A stretch of DNA of 64,000 nucleotides from Sphingomonas endophytica (lineage in GTDB: Bacteria > Pseudomonadota > Alphaproteobacteria > Sphingomonadales > Sphingomonadaceae). The translations under genes and the position numbers were made by a program. The DNA lies in assembly GCF_014199415.1 (NCBI RefSeq), contig NZ_JACIJN010000010.1:114172-178171 (forward strand), written 5' to 3'. This document shows, in pieces, positions 35,849 to 44,701 of the stretch. The first letter of the stretch is position 1, and each line of letters opens with the position of its first letter. The notes beneath the pieces are model-generated. The model ran no database searches. It saw nothing but the letters and a program-made list of their open reading frames with translations, and had not been told where the DNA came from.

Positions 35849-38065
35849 ATGCACAAGTGGTTTATCGCCGCCGCGCTGGCGACGACGGGGTTTTCGGCCG
35901 TGGCTGAGGCGCAGGCACCGGCCGCCGCGCCGCTGACGCTGGAACGGGTGTTCGCCACCCCCGATCTCGCCGGCCCGCAACCGCGTTCGCTCAAACTGTC
36001 GCCCGACGGCACGTTGCTCACCTTCCTGCGCCCGCGTCCCGACGACAAGGACCGGCTCGACCTCTGGGCGCGCGACACCGGCACCGGCGCGGAGCGGATG
36101 CTCGTCGACAGCCTCAGGATCGGCACCGGCGCCGAACTGTCCGAGGCCGAGAAGATGCAGCGCGAACGCGCGCGGATCGGTGCGCTGAAGGGCATCGTCG
36201 CCTATGACTGGGCGGCGGACGGGCGCAGCCTGCTCGTCCCGATCGACGGCAACCTCTATCTCGCCGGCACCGACGGACAGGTCCGCCGGATCACCGACGT
36301 CCCCGGCGGCGTGCTCAACGCCAATGTCTCCCCGCGCGGCGGCTTCGTCAGCTACGTTCGTGACCAGAATGTCTGGGTCCAGCCGCTCGGCGGCGGGGCG
36401 GCGCGCGCGCTGACCAGCGAGGGCCGGGGCCTCGTCCATTTCGGCGAGGCGGAGTTCGTCGCGCAGGAGGAGATGCACCGCACCGACGGCTATTGGTGGA
36501 GCCCCGACGATCGCTACCTTGCGGTCGAGCGGTTCGACGAGACGCCGGTCAAGGTCTTCACCCGCGCGTCGATCGGCGCGACCGGCACCAGCATCTACGA
36601 ACAGCGCTATCCCGCCGCCGGCACCCCTAATGTGCTGGTCGACCTGTACGTGATGCGCGCCGACGGCTCGGGGAAGGTGAAGGTCGATCTCGGCAGCGAT
36701 CCCGACATCTATCTCGCGCGCGTCGACTGGCTGCCCGACGGCTCGGCGCTGCTCGTCCAGCGCGAGGACCGCGCGCAGACGAAACTCGACATGCTCCGCG
36801 TCGATCCGGCGACCGGCGCGGCGACCGTGCTGTTCACCGAGACCGCGCGCGCGAAGAGCTGGATCAACCTCTCCGACAGCTATCGCGCGATGGCGGACGG
36901 CAGCCTGTTGTGGCGCTCCGAGCGCGACGGCTTCGCGCATCTCTGGCGGCTGAAGGACGGGCGCTGGACGCAGCTGACCAGGGGCGACTGGGTCGTCACC
37001 GGGCTGGTCGCGGTCGACGAGACGAAGGGACGCGTCTATTTTCTCGCCAATAAGGACGATGTCCTCGAACAGCATCTCTACGCGCTCGACCTCAAGCGCG
37101 GCGACATCACGCGGCTGACCGAGCGCGGCTGGAACAACAGCGTCACTGCCGACGGCGCGGCGCAGCGCTTCCTCGTCACGCGTTCCAACCCCGACCAGCC
37201 GCCGCAGACCTATCTCGCCGACGCCCGCGGCAAGCGCCTGTCGTGGATCAACGAGAATCGCGTCGAGGGCACGCACCCCTACGCTCCCTATCTCGCCAGC
37301 CATCGCCCGGTGCAGTTCGGGACGCTCAAGGCCGCCGACGGCCGTACCGATCTCCACTGGCAGATGGTCACGCCGGTGCTGGAGCCGGGCAAGCGCTATC
37401 CGGTCTTCTTCCAGCATTACGGCGGGCCGGGGTCGCAGGGCGTGGTCCGCAACTGGAAGAACCCGCTGATCCAGCATCTGGTCAGCCGCGGCTGGATTTA
37501 TTTCGAGCTCGACAATCGCGGCTCGCCCAATCGCGGCGTCGCGTTCGAGAGCGCGATCTGGCACGCGATGGGCACCGTCGAGGTCGCGGACCAGCGCAAG
37601 GGTGCCGATTATCTCAAGACGCTCGCCTTCGTCGATCCGGCGCGGATCGCCACTTATGGCTGGTCCTATGGCGGTTATATGTCGCTCAAGATGATCGAGG
37701 CCGACCAAGGCGTCTATGCCGCGGCGATCTCGGGCGCGCCGGTCAGCGACTGGCATCTGTACGACACGCATTATACCGAGCGCTACATGGGCGATCCGCG
37801 TGTCGACGGCGTGGCCTATGACGCGTCGCGCGCGGTGATCGACCCCAGGAAGATCACCACGCCGCTGCTGCTGATGCACGGCATGGCCGACGACAACGTC
37901 TTCCTCGACAATTCCACCAAGGTGGCGGCGGGCTTGCAGGCGGCGGACATGCCGTTCGATATGATGCTCTACCCCGGCAAGACGCATTCGGCGGTGCGCG
38001 ATATCCACGTCTGGACGACGATCGAGCGCTTCCTCGACCAACACGTCGGCAGCGGCCCGAAGTAG
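35849..38065 (+). CDS. Dipeptidyl peptidase IV-like S9B prolyl oligopeptidase
   Basis: This 738-residue exported serine peptidase removes X-Pro-type dipeptides in the periplasm. It has a signal peptide (ALATTGFSAVAEAQA) and a DPPIV beta-propeller (EEMHRTDGYWWSPDDRYLAV, the Glu-rich substrate-N-terminus site). The C-terminal alpha/beta hydrolase has Ser606 in YGWSYGGYMSL, Asp near residue 681-682 (HGMADDNVF) and His713 (GKTHSAVRD). Length and triad fit the family. Start is ATG 35849 after CGGAGGG. It is a single gene between a repeat and asd. Confidence 0.94.
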   Translation: MHKWFIAAALATTGFSAVAEAQAPAAAPLTLERVFATPDLAGPQPRSLKLSPDGTLLTFLRPRPDDKDRLDLWARDTGTGAERMLVDSLRIGTGAELSEAEKMQRERARIGALKGIVAYDWAADGRSLLVPIDGNLYLAGTDGQVRRITDVPGGVLNANVSPRGGFVSYVRDQNVWVQPLGGGAARALTSEGRGLVHFGEAEFVAQEEMHRTDGYWWSPDDRYLAVERFDETPVKVFTRASIGATGTSIYEQRYPAAGTPNVLVDLYVMRADGSGKVKVDLGSDPDIYLARVDWLPDGSALLVQREDRAQTKLDMLRVDPATGAATVLFTETARAKSWINLSDSYRAMADGSLLWRSERDGFAHLWRLKDGRWTQLTRGDWVVTGLVAVDETKGRVYFLANKDDVLEQHLYALDLKRGDITRLTERGWNNSVTADGAAQRFLVTRSNPDQPPQTYLADARGKRLSWINENRVEGTHPYAPYLASHRPVQFGTLKAADGRTDLHWQMVTPVLEPGKRYPVFFQHYGGPGSQGVVRNWKNPLIQHLVSRGWIYFELDNRGSPNRGVAFESAIWHAMGTVEVADQRKGADYLKTLAFVDPARIATYGWSYGGYMSLKMIEADQGVYAAAISGAPVSDWHLYDTHYTERYMGDPRVDGVAYDASRAVIDPRKITTPLLLMHGMADDNVFLDNSTKVAAGLQAADMPFDMMLYPGKTHSAVRDIHVWTTIERFLDQHVGSGPK

Positions 38066-38154
38066 ACGTTGCTGGCTTTTCGAAAATTGCGGCGCTACGG
38101 CGCGTCCGCGACATGATGTGAAAGCGCCGCACGAAGGCGCGTGGAAGGACGGAT

Positions 38155-39225
38155 ATGGGGTACCGGGTGGTGGTGGCGGGGGCCACGGGCAATGTCGGGC
38201 GCGAGATGGTCAACATCCTCGCCGAGCGGCAGTTTCCGGCAGACGAAATCGCGGTGCTCGCCTCGTCGCGTTCGGTCGGCGACCAGATCGAATATGGCGA
38301 TACCGGCCGGATGCTGAAGGTGCAGAACATCGAGCATTTCGATCCTGCCGGCTGGGACATGGCGTTGTTCGCGATCGGCAGCGAGGCGACCGCCGTCTAT
38401 GCGCCCAAGTTCGCGGCGGCGGGCTGCACGGTGATCGACAATTCGTCGCTCTACCGCATGGACCCTGACGTGCCGCTGATCGTGCCGGAGGTGAATGCCG
38501 CCGCGATCGACGGCTACAAGGCGAAGAACATCATCGCCAATCCGAATTGCTCGACCGCGCAGATGGTCGTCGCGCTCAAGCCGCTGCATGATGCGGCCAA
38601 GATCAAGCGCGTGGTGGTGGCGACCTATCAGTCGGTGTCCGGCGCAGGCAAGATCGGCATGGACGAGCTGTTCGAGCAGAGCCGCAACATCTTCGTCGGC
38701 GACCCCGCCGAGCCGAAGAAGTTCACCAAGCAGATCGCCTTCAACGTCATCCCGCACATCGACAGCTTCCTCGACGACGGCTCGACCAAGGAAGAGTGGA
38801 AGATGGTCGTCGAGACCAAGAAGATCCTCGATCCGAAGATCAAGATCACCGCCACCTGCGTGCGCGTGCCGGTGTTCGTCGGCCATAGCGAGGCGCTTAA
38901 TATCGAGTTCGAGAACGAGCTGTCGGCCGAGGACGCGCAGAACATCCTGCGCGAAGCGCCCGGCGTGATGCTCGTCGACAAGCGCGAGGACGGTGGCTAC
39001 GTCACCCCGATCGAGAGCGCCGGCGACGACGCCACCTATGTCAGCCGCGTCCGCGAGGACCCTACCGTCGAGAATGGTCTGGTGCTGTGGTGCGTCAGCG
39101 ACAACCTTCGCAAGGGCGCGGCGCTCAACGCGGTGCAGATCGCCGAACTGCTCGGCCGCCGGCATCTGAAGAAGGCCGACGAAACCGAAGTCGACGACTT
39201 CCAGGCGGTGTTTTCGGGCGAGTAA
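38155..39225 (+). CDS. asd: Aspartate-semialdehyde dehydrogenase
   Basis: Asd reduces aspartyl phosphate to the semialdehyde for Lys, Thr, Met and diaminopimelate synthesis. The 356-residue protein starts MGYRVVVAGATGNVGREMV (NADP loop). It has the active-site Cys132 in IIANPNCSTAQM, QSVSGAGKIGMDEL, and substrate-binding CVRVPVFVGHSEALN with the catalytic His. ATG 38155 follows AAGGACGG. No leader-peptide or riboswitch signal was seen upstream. Confidence 0.96.
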   Translation: MGYRVVVAGATGNVGREMVNILAERQFPADEIAVLASSRSVGDQIEYGDTGRMLKVQNIEHFDPAGWDMALFAIGSEATAVYAPKFAAAGCTVIDNSSLYRMDPDVPLIVPEVNAAAIDGYKAKNIIANPNCSTAQMVVALKPLHDAAKIKRVVVATYQSVSGAGKIGMDELFEQSRNIFVGDPAEPKKFTKQIAFNVIPHIDSFLDDGSTKEEWKMVVETKKILDPKIKITATCVRVPVFVGHSEALNIEFENELSAEDAQNILREAPGVMLVDKREDGGYVTPIESAGDDATYVSRVREDPTVENGLVLWCVSDNLRKGAALNAVQIAELLGRRHLKKADETEVDDFQAVFSGE

Positions 39226-39314
39226 CCGCCGCCCGTTCCTGTCACCCCGGCGGAGACCGGGGGGGCAGCGCCACTGGCAGCGACGCGGCCTTGCTCGCGA
39301 CCCCGGCCCAAACC

Positions 39315-39408
39315 CGTCATTCCCGCGCAGGCGAGAATCCAGACGCGCAGGTCCTCGCAAGAGGCGAAACGACAGCGGTTCTGGATCCCCGCCTCCGCGA
39401 GGATGACG
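39315..39408. repeat. Family-C palindromic repeat, best copy
   Basis: The left arm (CGTCATTCCCGCGCAGGCGA, continuing GAATCCAG) and the right arm (CTGGATCCCCGCCTCCGCGA, continuing GGATGACG) are imperfect reverse complements. It lies between convergent asd and the YitT gene and could stop transcription from both sides. Confidence 0.78.
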
Positions 39409-39420
39409 GTAGTGGGACGC

Positions 39421-40029
39421 TCAATACCCCCGATACCGGCCCGGCCGGTGCCACGCGATCAGGATGCCGCTGATCGCCGCCGACGACACCGCCGACCAGC
39501 CGACGCGCTCGGCCGGCAGGAAGGCGAGCGCGGTCAGCAGGATCAGCGCGTCGATCGCCATCTGCGTCCGCCCGGCGTTCCACCCGCGCGTCTTCTGCAG
39601 CCACAGCGTCACTACCCCGGTCCCGCCGATCCCGGCATGGTGCCGCGCCAGCGCCAGCGCGCCGAACCCGATCACCGACCCGCCTGCCAGCGCCGCGAAC
39701 GCCGGATCGATATGCGCGATCGTCAGTCCGATCCGCGTCCACGTCCCCAGCGCGGCGACTCCGAGCCCGACCAGCACGGTGCGCAGCGTGAAGCGCCGCC
39801 CCATCGCCTTCCACGCCAGCCACATGAAGGGCAGGTTGATGAGCGTGAACAGCACGCCGGTCGGCAGCGGCACCGCATAGGAGATCAGCAATGCGATCCC
39901 GGCGGTTCCACCGGTCACCAGCCCTGCGGCGTGGAGCAGCGCGAGTCCGAGCACGACGAGAATGCAGCCGAGCGTCAGCGCATAGGCGTCCTCGATGGCG
40001 GAATGGGGCAGGGGTTCGTCGGGGATCAC
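39421..40029 (-). CDS. YitT family membrane protein
   Basis: The 202-residue protein has five to six hydrophobic segments (LGCILVVLGLALLHAAGLV, GTAGIALLISYAVPLPTG, TLINLPFMWLAWKAMG). The family-typical GGTAGIA and the later IGGTGVVTLWLQK are present. YitT (DUF161) proteins are inner-membrane proteins of unknown transport function. Start is ATG 40029. It is divergent from the GFA gene across 82 bases. Confidence 0.87.
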   Translation of the reverse strand: MIPDEPLPHSAIEDAYALTLGCILVVLGLALLHAAGLVTGGTAGIALLISYAVPLPTGVLFTLINLPFMWLAWKAMGRRFTLRTVLVGLGVAALGTWTRIGLTIAHIDPAFAALAGGSVIGFGALALARHHAGIGGTGVVTLWLQKTRGWNAGRTQMAIDALILLTALAFLPAERVGWSAVSSAAISGILIAWHRPGRYRGY

Positions 40030-40111
40030 CCGCGCTCCCTATCGGCGCCGCCGGTGTGCTGCAATGCAGCATCGGTGGACGCAGGGCCGGTCGGTGCGTA
40101 GAGCCGCAGGC

Positions 40112-40558
40112 ATGAGCCGCATCATGACCGGTGGCTGCCAGTGTGGCAGCGTGCGCTACAGCGTCGTGGTGACCGATGACGACGCCTATCTCTGCCACTG
40201 CCGGATGTGCCAGCGTGCCACCGGCGGCGTCTTCGCGGCGCTCAAACAGGTCCCGCGCGACGCCGTGACCTGGACGACCCGCGAACCTGACCGCCACGCT
40301 TCGTCCGAGATTGCGCACCGCGGCTTCTGCGCCGTGTGCGGAACGCCGCTCACCTACGAAGGCAACGGGTCCGACAACATGGATTTGACCGTCGGCAGTT
40401 TCGATGACGCGCACCGGTTGCGACCCGTCGGTCATTTCGGCGTCGAAAGCCGCCACCAGGCGTGGATCGAGCTGGTATTTCTGCCCGAGAAGCGCACCTG
40501 GGATCTCCCGAACATCGTCAGCCAATGGATGGAAACGCGTGGCCATGTCCCCGACTGA
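40112..40558 (+). CDS. GFA/CENP-V domain zinc protein
   Basis: The 148-residue protein has the GFA fold zinc sites: GGCQCGSVRY, CHCRMCQRATGG and FCAVCGTPL. The founding member was proposed to aid glutathione-formaldehyde adduct formation; most relatives have no proven activity. ATG 40112 is chosen because the conserved motif starts five residues later; the frame is open upstream. Its end overlaps the next gene by 14 bases, so the pair is coupled. Confidence 0.88.
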   Translation: MSRIMTGGCQCGSVRYSVVVTDDDAYLCHCRMCQRATGGVFAALKQVPRDAVTWTTREPDRHASSEIAHRGFCAVCGTPLTYEGNGSDNMDLTVGSFDDAHRLRPVGHFGVESRHQAWIELVFLPEKRTWDLPNIVSQWMETRGHVPD

Positions 40559-41300
40559 GACCCGGTACTTCGACAGCTTCGACGGTCAGCGGATCGCATG
40601 GCGCGAATTGGGTGAGGGGCGCCCGGTGGTGCTGATCCACGGCTTCTTTTCCGACGCGCAGACCAACTGGTTGAAATACGGCCATGCTGCCGCGATCGCC
40701 GCGGCCGGGTTCCGGGTCATCATGCCCGATCTGCGTGCGCACGGCGCCAGCGCCCGCCCACATGACGCCAGTGCCTATCCGCCCGACGCTCTGGCGCGAG
40801 ACGGGCACGCGCTGGTCAAGCATCTGGGGCTAAGCGACTATGATCTCGGTGGATATTCGCTGGGTGCGCGCACCACGGTGCGGATGCTCGCGACCGGCGC
40901 GACGCCACGGCGGGTGGTGATCGCGGGCATGGGCCTGGACGGCATCACGCGTGCCGATCGCCGCGCGGGTCACTTCCGCAACATCCTGACCAACCTCGGC
41001 AAACACGAGCGCGGCAGTCCGGAATGGCTGGCCGAGGCGTTTCTGAAGACCACCGGCGGTGATCCGGTCGCGCTGCTGGGGATCATTGAAACGTTCGTGG
41101 GTACCCCGGAGGCGGCGATCGACGCGATCGTCCAGCCGGTACTGGTGGTTAGCGGCAAGGACGACGACGACAACGGCTCCGCGCCGGCGCTCGCGGACGC
41201 GCTGCCACAGGCGCGCTACGTCGAGGTGCCGGGCAACCACATGAGCGCGGTGACCAAGCCCGAACTGGGGCAGGCGATCGCGGCTTTTCTCAAAGGCTAA
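40545..41300 (+). CDS. Alpha/beta hydrolase
   Basis: The 251-residue protein has the oxyanion motif VVLIHGFFSDAQTNW, the nucleophile serine in DLGGYSLGARTTVRML, and the catalytic acid region VVSGKDDDDNG. The final His is in VPGNHMSAVTKP. The substrate is unknown. ATG 40545 lies within the end of the GFA gene in another frame; the family start RYFDSFDGQRIAWRE follows directly. A short family-B hairpin follows the stop. Confidence 0.86.
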   Translation: MSPTETRYFDSFDGQRIAWRELGEGRPVVLIHGFFSDAQTNWLKYGHAAAIAAAGFRVIMPDLRAHGASARPHDASAYPPDALARDGHALVKHLGLSDYDLGGYSLGARTTVRMLATGATPRRVVIAGMGLDGITRADRRAGHFRNILTNLGKHERGSPEWLAEAFLKTTGGDPVALLGIIETFVGTPEAAIDAIVQPVLVVSGKDDDDNGSAPALADALPQARYVEVPGNHMSAVTKPELGQAIAAFLKG

Positions 41301-41314
41301 GCATTATCTTATCA

Positions 41315-41343
41315 CGCCATCCCGGATCAGGTCCGGGATGGCG
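41315..41343. repeat. Short family-B hairpin, copy 4 (likely bidirectional terminator)
   Basis: CGCCATCCCGGA pairs perfectly with TCCGGGATGGCG around a five-base loop, between the convergent hydrolase and histone-H1-like genes. It is one arm of the family-B repeat. Confidence 0.7.
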
Positions 41344-41353
41344 CGCCGGCCGC

Positions 41354-41836
41354 TCACGCCTTTTCGGGAATGGTATTCTCGTCGGCGATCCCTGCGTCGA
41401 ACGACTTGGAGGAACCCTTACCATCCGGCTGATGAGCCTTGGTTTTCTTGGGCGCATCAGGGGCGGGAAGCCGCGGCGACTTGGGCGTTGAGCTGCGCAG
41501 CGTCAGCAACGCCGCGGTGGCCGCTGCGCCGATCGCGGCGACGCCGCCCGCGATCGCCGCCGCGCCCCATTTGCCGCCCACCTTGTCGATCGCCGCCTCG
41601 CTCCGAGACGTGGATTTGCGACTCGCCGCCGTCCGCGCCTTCGCCGGAGCCGCGCGCGTGCGCTTGGCAGCCGGCTTCTTGGCGGGCGCGGTGCCGGCAT
41701 CCGACTTGCCCGACTTGGTTTTCGTGGCGCGCGGTGACGCCGCCTTGGGCGCGGCAGCCTTCCGCGGCGCGCGACGGCGCGGGGTGGCGGGCTTCGACGC
41801 CGCCGGGGTCGGCGTATCGCTGGTGTCGTCGGCCAT
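41354..41836 (-). CDS. Lys/Ala/Pro-rich histone H1-like protein with a hydrophobic segment
   Basis: Residues 1-80 of 160 are a low-complexity basic tract rich in Lys, Ala, Pro and Arg (RRRAPRKAAAPKAASPRATK, KKPAAKRTRAAPAKARTAAS), like bacterial H1-type nucleoid proteins. A Gly/Ala-rich hydrophobic stretch follows (GAAAIAGGVAAIGAAATAAL, about residues 91-112), then a polar tail. It may bind DNA or polyanions, possibly at the membrane. ATG 41836 is supported by GGGAGCAG upstream. No named family is certain. Confidence 0.68.
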   Translation of the reverse strand: MADDTSDTPTPAASKPATPRRRAPRKAAAPKAASPRATKTKSGKSDAGTAPAKKPAAKRTRAAPAKARTAASRKSTSRSEAAIDKVGGKWGAAAIAGGVAAIGAAATAALLTLRSSTPKSPRLPAPDAPKKTKAHQPDGKGSSKSFDAGIADENTIPEKA

Positions 41837-41902
41837 GATCTGCTCCCGTATCAGTGATTTCGGGAGCGCAACGCACGGGAAAGCGCTGTGTTTCCGGCCC
41901 GA

Positions 41903-43333
41903 TCAGCGAAACGGCGGCTCGTTGAAGGCGCGCAGTTTGCGGCTGTGCAGCTTCGCACCCTCACGGCGCAGTTCCTCGCAGGTCTCGATGCCGATCCGCA
42001 TATGCTCGCTGATCGCGCGTTCGTAGAAGCGGTTGGCCTGGCCGGGCAGTTTCAGCTCACCGTGCAGCGGCTTGTCCGACACGCACAGCAACGTCCCGTA
42101 TGGCACGCGGAAGCGATAGCCCTGTGCGGCGATCGTCGCCGATTCCATGTCGATCGCCACCGCGCGGCTGAGCGAGAAACGCAACGCCGAGCGCGCGTAG
42201 CGCAGCTCCCAGTTGCGATCGTCGGTGGTGACGATCGTCCCGGTGCGCAGCCGGCGCTTGAGTTCGTCACCTGACTGACCCGACACGGTTTCCGCGGCGC
42301 GCGCCAGCGCTTGCTGCACCTCGGCGATCGCCGGCACCGGGATCTCGGGCGGCAGCATGTCGTCGAGCACATGGTCGTCGCGGAGATAGGCGTGCGCAAG
42401 CACATAGTCGCCGATCCGTTGCGACGGCCGCAGCCCGCCGCAATGCCCGATCATCACCCACGCCTCGGGACGCATCACCGCGAGATGATCGCAGATCGTC
42501 TTGGCGTTCGACGGTCCGACGCCAATATTGACCAGCGTGATGCCGGTGCGATCGTCCGCCATCAGATGATAGGCGGGCATCTGCAACCGCCGCCACGCGC
42601 TGTCGTCGAGGATCGCGGGATCGTCGCCGGCCTTGAACAGCACGCCGCCCGGCCCCGACAGCGCGGTGAAACGCCCGCCCTCGCTCACCTGCTGCGCGCC
42701 CCAACGAACGAACTCGTCGACATAGCGATGATAGTTGGTGAACAGGACATAGCGCTGGACATGCTCGGGCGGGGTGCCGGTGTAATGCCGCAGCCGCGCG
42801 AGGCTGAAGTCGGTGCGCAGCCCGTCGAACAGCGCCAGCGGCCGCGTTCCGTCGATCGACGCCCAGAGTCCGTCGGCGATCTCGTCCCCGATGAAGGCCA
42901 GTTCGGTGGTCGGAAAATAGCGCGCCAGTTCGGCGGCCGACGTCGCATCGAGGCTCAGCGCGTGGCTGGCATCGATGACATAGGGGTAGGGGATTTCCTG
43001 CGTTCCCGGCACCGCGTCGACCTGCACGTCATAATCTTCGATCAACAGCGTCAATTGCTCGACCAGATAGTCGGCGAATACCGCCGGCTTGGTGACGCTG
43101 ATGCGATAGTCGCCGGGGCTGACCAAACGGCCGAACGAGCGCATCGGGGTCGGGCGGCCGTCGCTGCCCGCGAAGCGCAGCCGGATCTCGGGATAGGCGA
43201 ACGAGCCGTCGTTGCGCGCGGCGCGATCGGGCACGGTGCCGTCGGCGATATAGGCGGTGATCGCTGCCTTCAGTCGATCGACGGAGGCGGTGTAGAGCCG
43301 GTCGAGTTCCCGGACGAGGTCGTTCGCTGTCAT
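41903..43333 (-). CDS. amn: AMP nucleosidase
   Basis: Amn hydrolyses AMP to adenine and ribose 5-phosphate. The 476 residues have the N-terminal regulatory domain (RFAGSDGRPTPMRSFGRLVS, VTKPAVFADYLVEQLTLL). The nucleoside-phosphorylase-like catalytic domain has TLVNIGVGPSNAKTICDHLA, MIGHCGGLRPSQRIGDYVLA and AIDMESATIAAQGYRFRVP. Length fits the family. Start is ATG 43333. It lies downstream of the peroxiredoxin promoter region on the same strand but has its own 5' gap. Confidence 0.95.
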   Translation of the reverse strand: MTANDLVRELDRLYTASVDRLKAAITAYIADGTVPDRAARNDGSFAYPEIRLRFAGSDGRPTPMRSFGRLVSPGDYRISVTKPAVFADYLVEQLTLLIEDYDVQVDAVPGTQEIPYPYVIDASHALSLDATSAAELARYFPTTELAFIGDEIADGLWASIDGTRPLALFDGLRTDFSLARLRHYTGTPPEHVQRYVLFTNYHRYVDEFVRWGAQQVSEGGRFTALSGPGGVLFKAGDDPAILDDSAWRRLQMPAYHLMADDRTGITLVNIGVGPSNAKTICDHLAVMRPEAWVMIGHCGGLRPSQRIGDYVLAHAYLRDDHVLDDMLPPEIPVPAIAEVQQALARAAETVSGQSGDELKRRLRTGTIVTTDDRNWELRYARSALRFSLSRAVAIDMESATIAAQGYRFRVPYGTLLCVSDKPLHGELKLPGQANRFYERAISEHMRIGIETCEELRREGAKLHSRKLRAFNEPPFR

Positions 43334-43403
43334 GTCGGACGGTTACATAGTCCGTATGACCGCGGCAAGTCGCCCCGCCGATGCACGGCGGGGCGAGAGC
43401 TAC

Positions 43404-43883
43404 TTACAGCGTTTCGAGCAGATGATCGGCGGAGCTGACGCGGAACTCGCCCGGTGCCTCGACGTGCAGCGACTCGACCTTGCCGTCGTTGACGACCATC
43501 GCATAACGCTGGCTGCGGCGGCCCATGCCGAATTTGGTGCCGTCCATGTCGAGCCCCAGCGCGGTCGCGAAATCGGCGTTGCCGTCCGACAGCATCGTGA
43601 TGCCCTGCGCGTCATTGGCCTTCGCCCATGCTTCCAGCACGAACGGATCGTTGACCGCCGTGCAGGCGATCTCGTCCACGCCCTTGGCCTTAAGCGCGTC
43701 CGCGTTCTGGATGAAGCCGGGCAGATGCTGCGCCGAGCAGGTCGGGGTATAGGCGCCCGGGACCGCGAACAGCGCGACGCGGCGGCCCTTGAAAAACTCG
43801 GCGGTATCGACCGGCTCGCGCCCGTCGGCGATAAGCTTCGTCAGTTGTACGGAGGGAAGGGAATCGCCGACGCCGATGGTCAT
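43404..43883 (-). CDS. Peroxiredoxin, Prx5/hybrid type
   Basis: The 159-residue thiol peroxidase has the peroxidatic cysteine Cys49 in VPGAYTPTCSAQHLPGF. It also has the family blocks VDEIACTAVNDPFVLEAWAK (second Cys) and SQRYAMVVNDGKVESLHVE. It reduces peroxides using thioredoxin or glutathione. ATG 43883 is chosen because GGAG lies eight bases upstream and the conserved N-terminus starts there. It is divergent from yqgE. Confidence 0.93.
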   Translation of the reverse strand: MTIGVGDSLPSVQLTKLIADGREPVDTAEFFKGRRVALFAVPGAYTPTCSAQHLPGFIQNADALKAKGVDEIACTAVNDPFVLEAWAKANDAQGITMLSDGNADFATALGLDMDGTKFGMGRRSQRYAMVVNDGKVESLHVEAPGEFRVSSADHLLETL

Positions 43884-43979
43884 GGAAGGTACTCCGGTTG
43901 GGATGCGCTCCACCGATGGCGAGTAGCCGGCGCCATTTCAAGCTTTGGCAAGCGCGCCGCAAGCGCCTAGATCACCGGC

Positions 43980-44540
43980 ATGGAGCAAGCGACCTATCTT
44001 ACCGGCCAGTTTCTGCTAGCGATGCCCGGCATCGGCGACGCGCGCTTCGATCATTCGGTGATCGCGATGTGCCGCCATGACGAACAGGGCGCGCTCGGCA
44101 TCGGGATTGGCGCGGTGGTCAACGGCCTGGGGCTGCACGAGGTGCTGGAGCAGCTCGAGATCGCGCCTGGCGTCGCGCCCGATGCACCGGTGCATTTCGG
44201 CGGACCGGTCGAGCCGCGACGCGGCTTCGTGCTCCATTCGGCGGATTGGGGCGGACAGGACACGCTCGATGTCGCGGCGCGCTGGCGGTTGTCGGGGACG
44301 CTCGACGTGCTGCGCGCGATCGCGGGCGGTACCGGACCGTCGCATTGGCTGGTCGCGCTCGGCTATGCCGGCTGGGGGCCGGGGCAGCTCGAGACGGAGC
44401 TGACCCGGCACGGCTGGCTGAACGTCAGCGACGATACCGACATGCTGTTCGATACGCCGGTCGAGGAGCGCTGGACGCGCGGCTTCGTCGCGGCCGGCGT
44501 CGATCCCCGGCTGCTATCGAGCCAGAGCGGCCATAGCTGA
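43980..44540 (+). CDS. yqgE: YqgE/AlgH family protein (UPF0301)
   Basis: The 186-residue protein matches the UPF0301 family: YLTGQFLLAMPGIGDARFDH, GALGIGIGAVVNG, VHFGGPVEPRRGFVLHS, and ALGYAGWGPGQLETELTRHG with W near the end. The family is widespread in proteobacteria, and its molecular function is unknown. Start is ATG 43980, divergent from the peroxiredoxin gene. Confidence 0.93.
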   Translation: MEQATYLTGQFLLAMPGIGDARFDHSVIAMCRHDEQGALGIGIGAVVNGLGLHEVLEQLEIAPGVAPDAPVHFGGPVEPRRGFVLHSADWGGQDTLDVAARWRLSGTLDVLRAIAGGTGPSHWLVALGYAGWGPGQLETELTRHGWLNVSDDTDMLFDTPVEERWTRGFVAAGVDPRLLSSQSGHS

Positions 44541-44589
44541 TCCCTCCGGCGGCGACGGCGGTCGAGGACGCCACCCCGCCACCGATCAC

Positions 44590-44609
44590 ATATAAAGATA
44601 CCTTTATAT
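44590..44609. promoter_or_regulatory. Putative SahR-type operator upstream of ahcY
   Basis: ATATAAAG and CTTTATAT form a perfect 8-bp inverted repeat with four central bases, an AT-rich palindrome in an otherwise GC-rich gap 93 bases before the ahcY GTG. Its form and position fit operators of SahR, an ArsR-family regulator of SAH/methionine metabolism in proteobacteria. The assignment is by recollection of the motif type, not by a search. Confidence 0.5.
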
Positions 44610-44701
44610 TTGATCCGGGCGGTCATCGCGGCTAAGGCGCGCGGATGCCGATCGGTGTGGGTGCATGCCTTGGTCGGCCTCATCTGAGTGGAGACAACGC
44701 C

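Noticed and set aside
44540..44701. A SAM or SAH riboswitch before ahcY
   Set aside because: The gap has some pairing potential near 44650-44690, but I could not match it to conserved blocks of a known SAM or SAH riboswitch class. Only the palindrome is reported.
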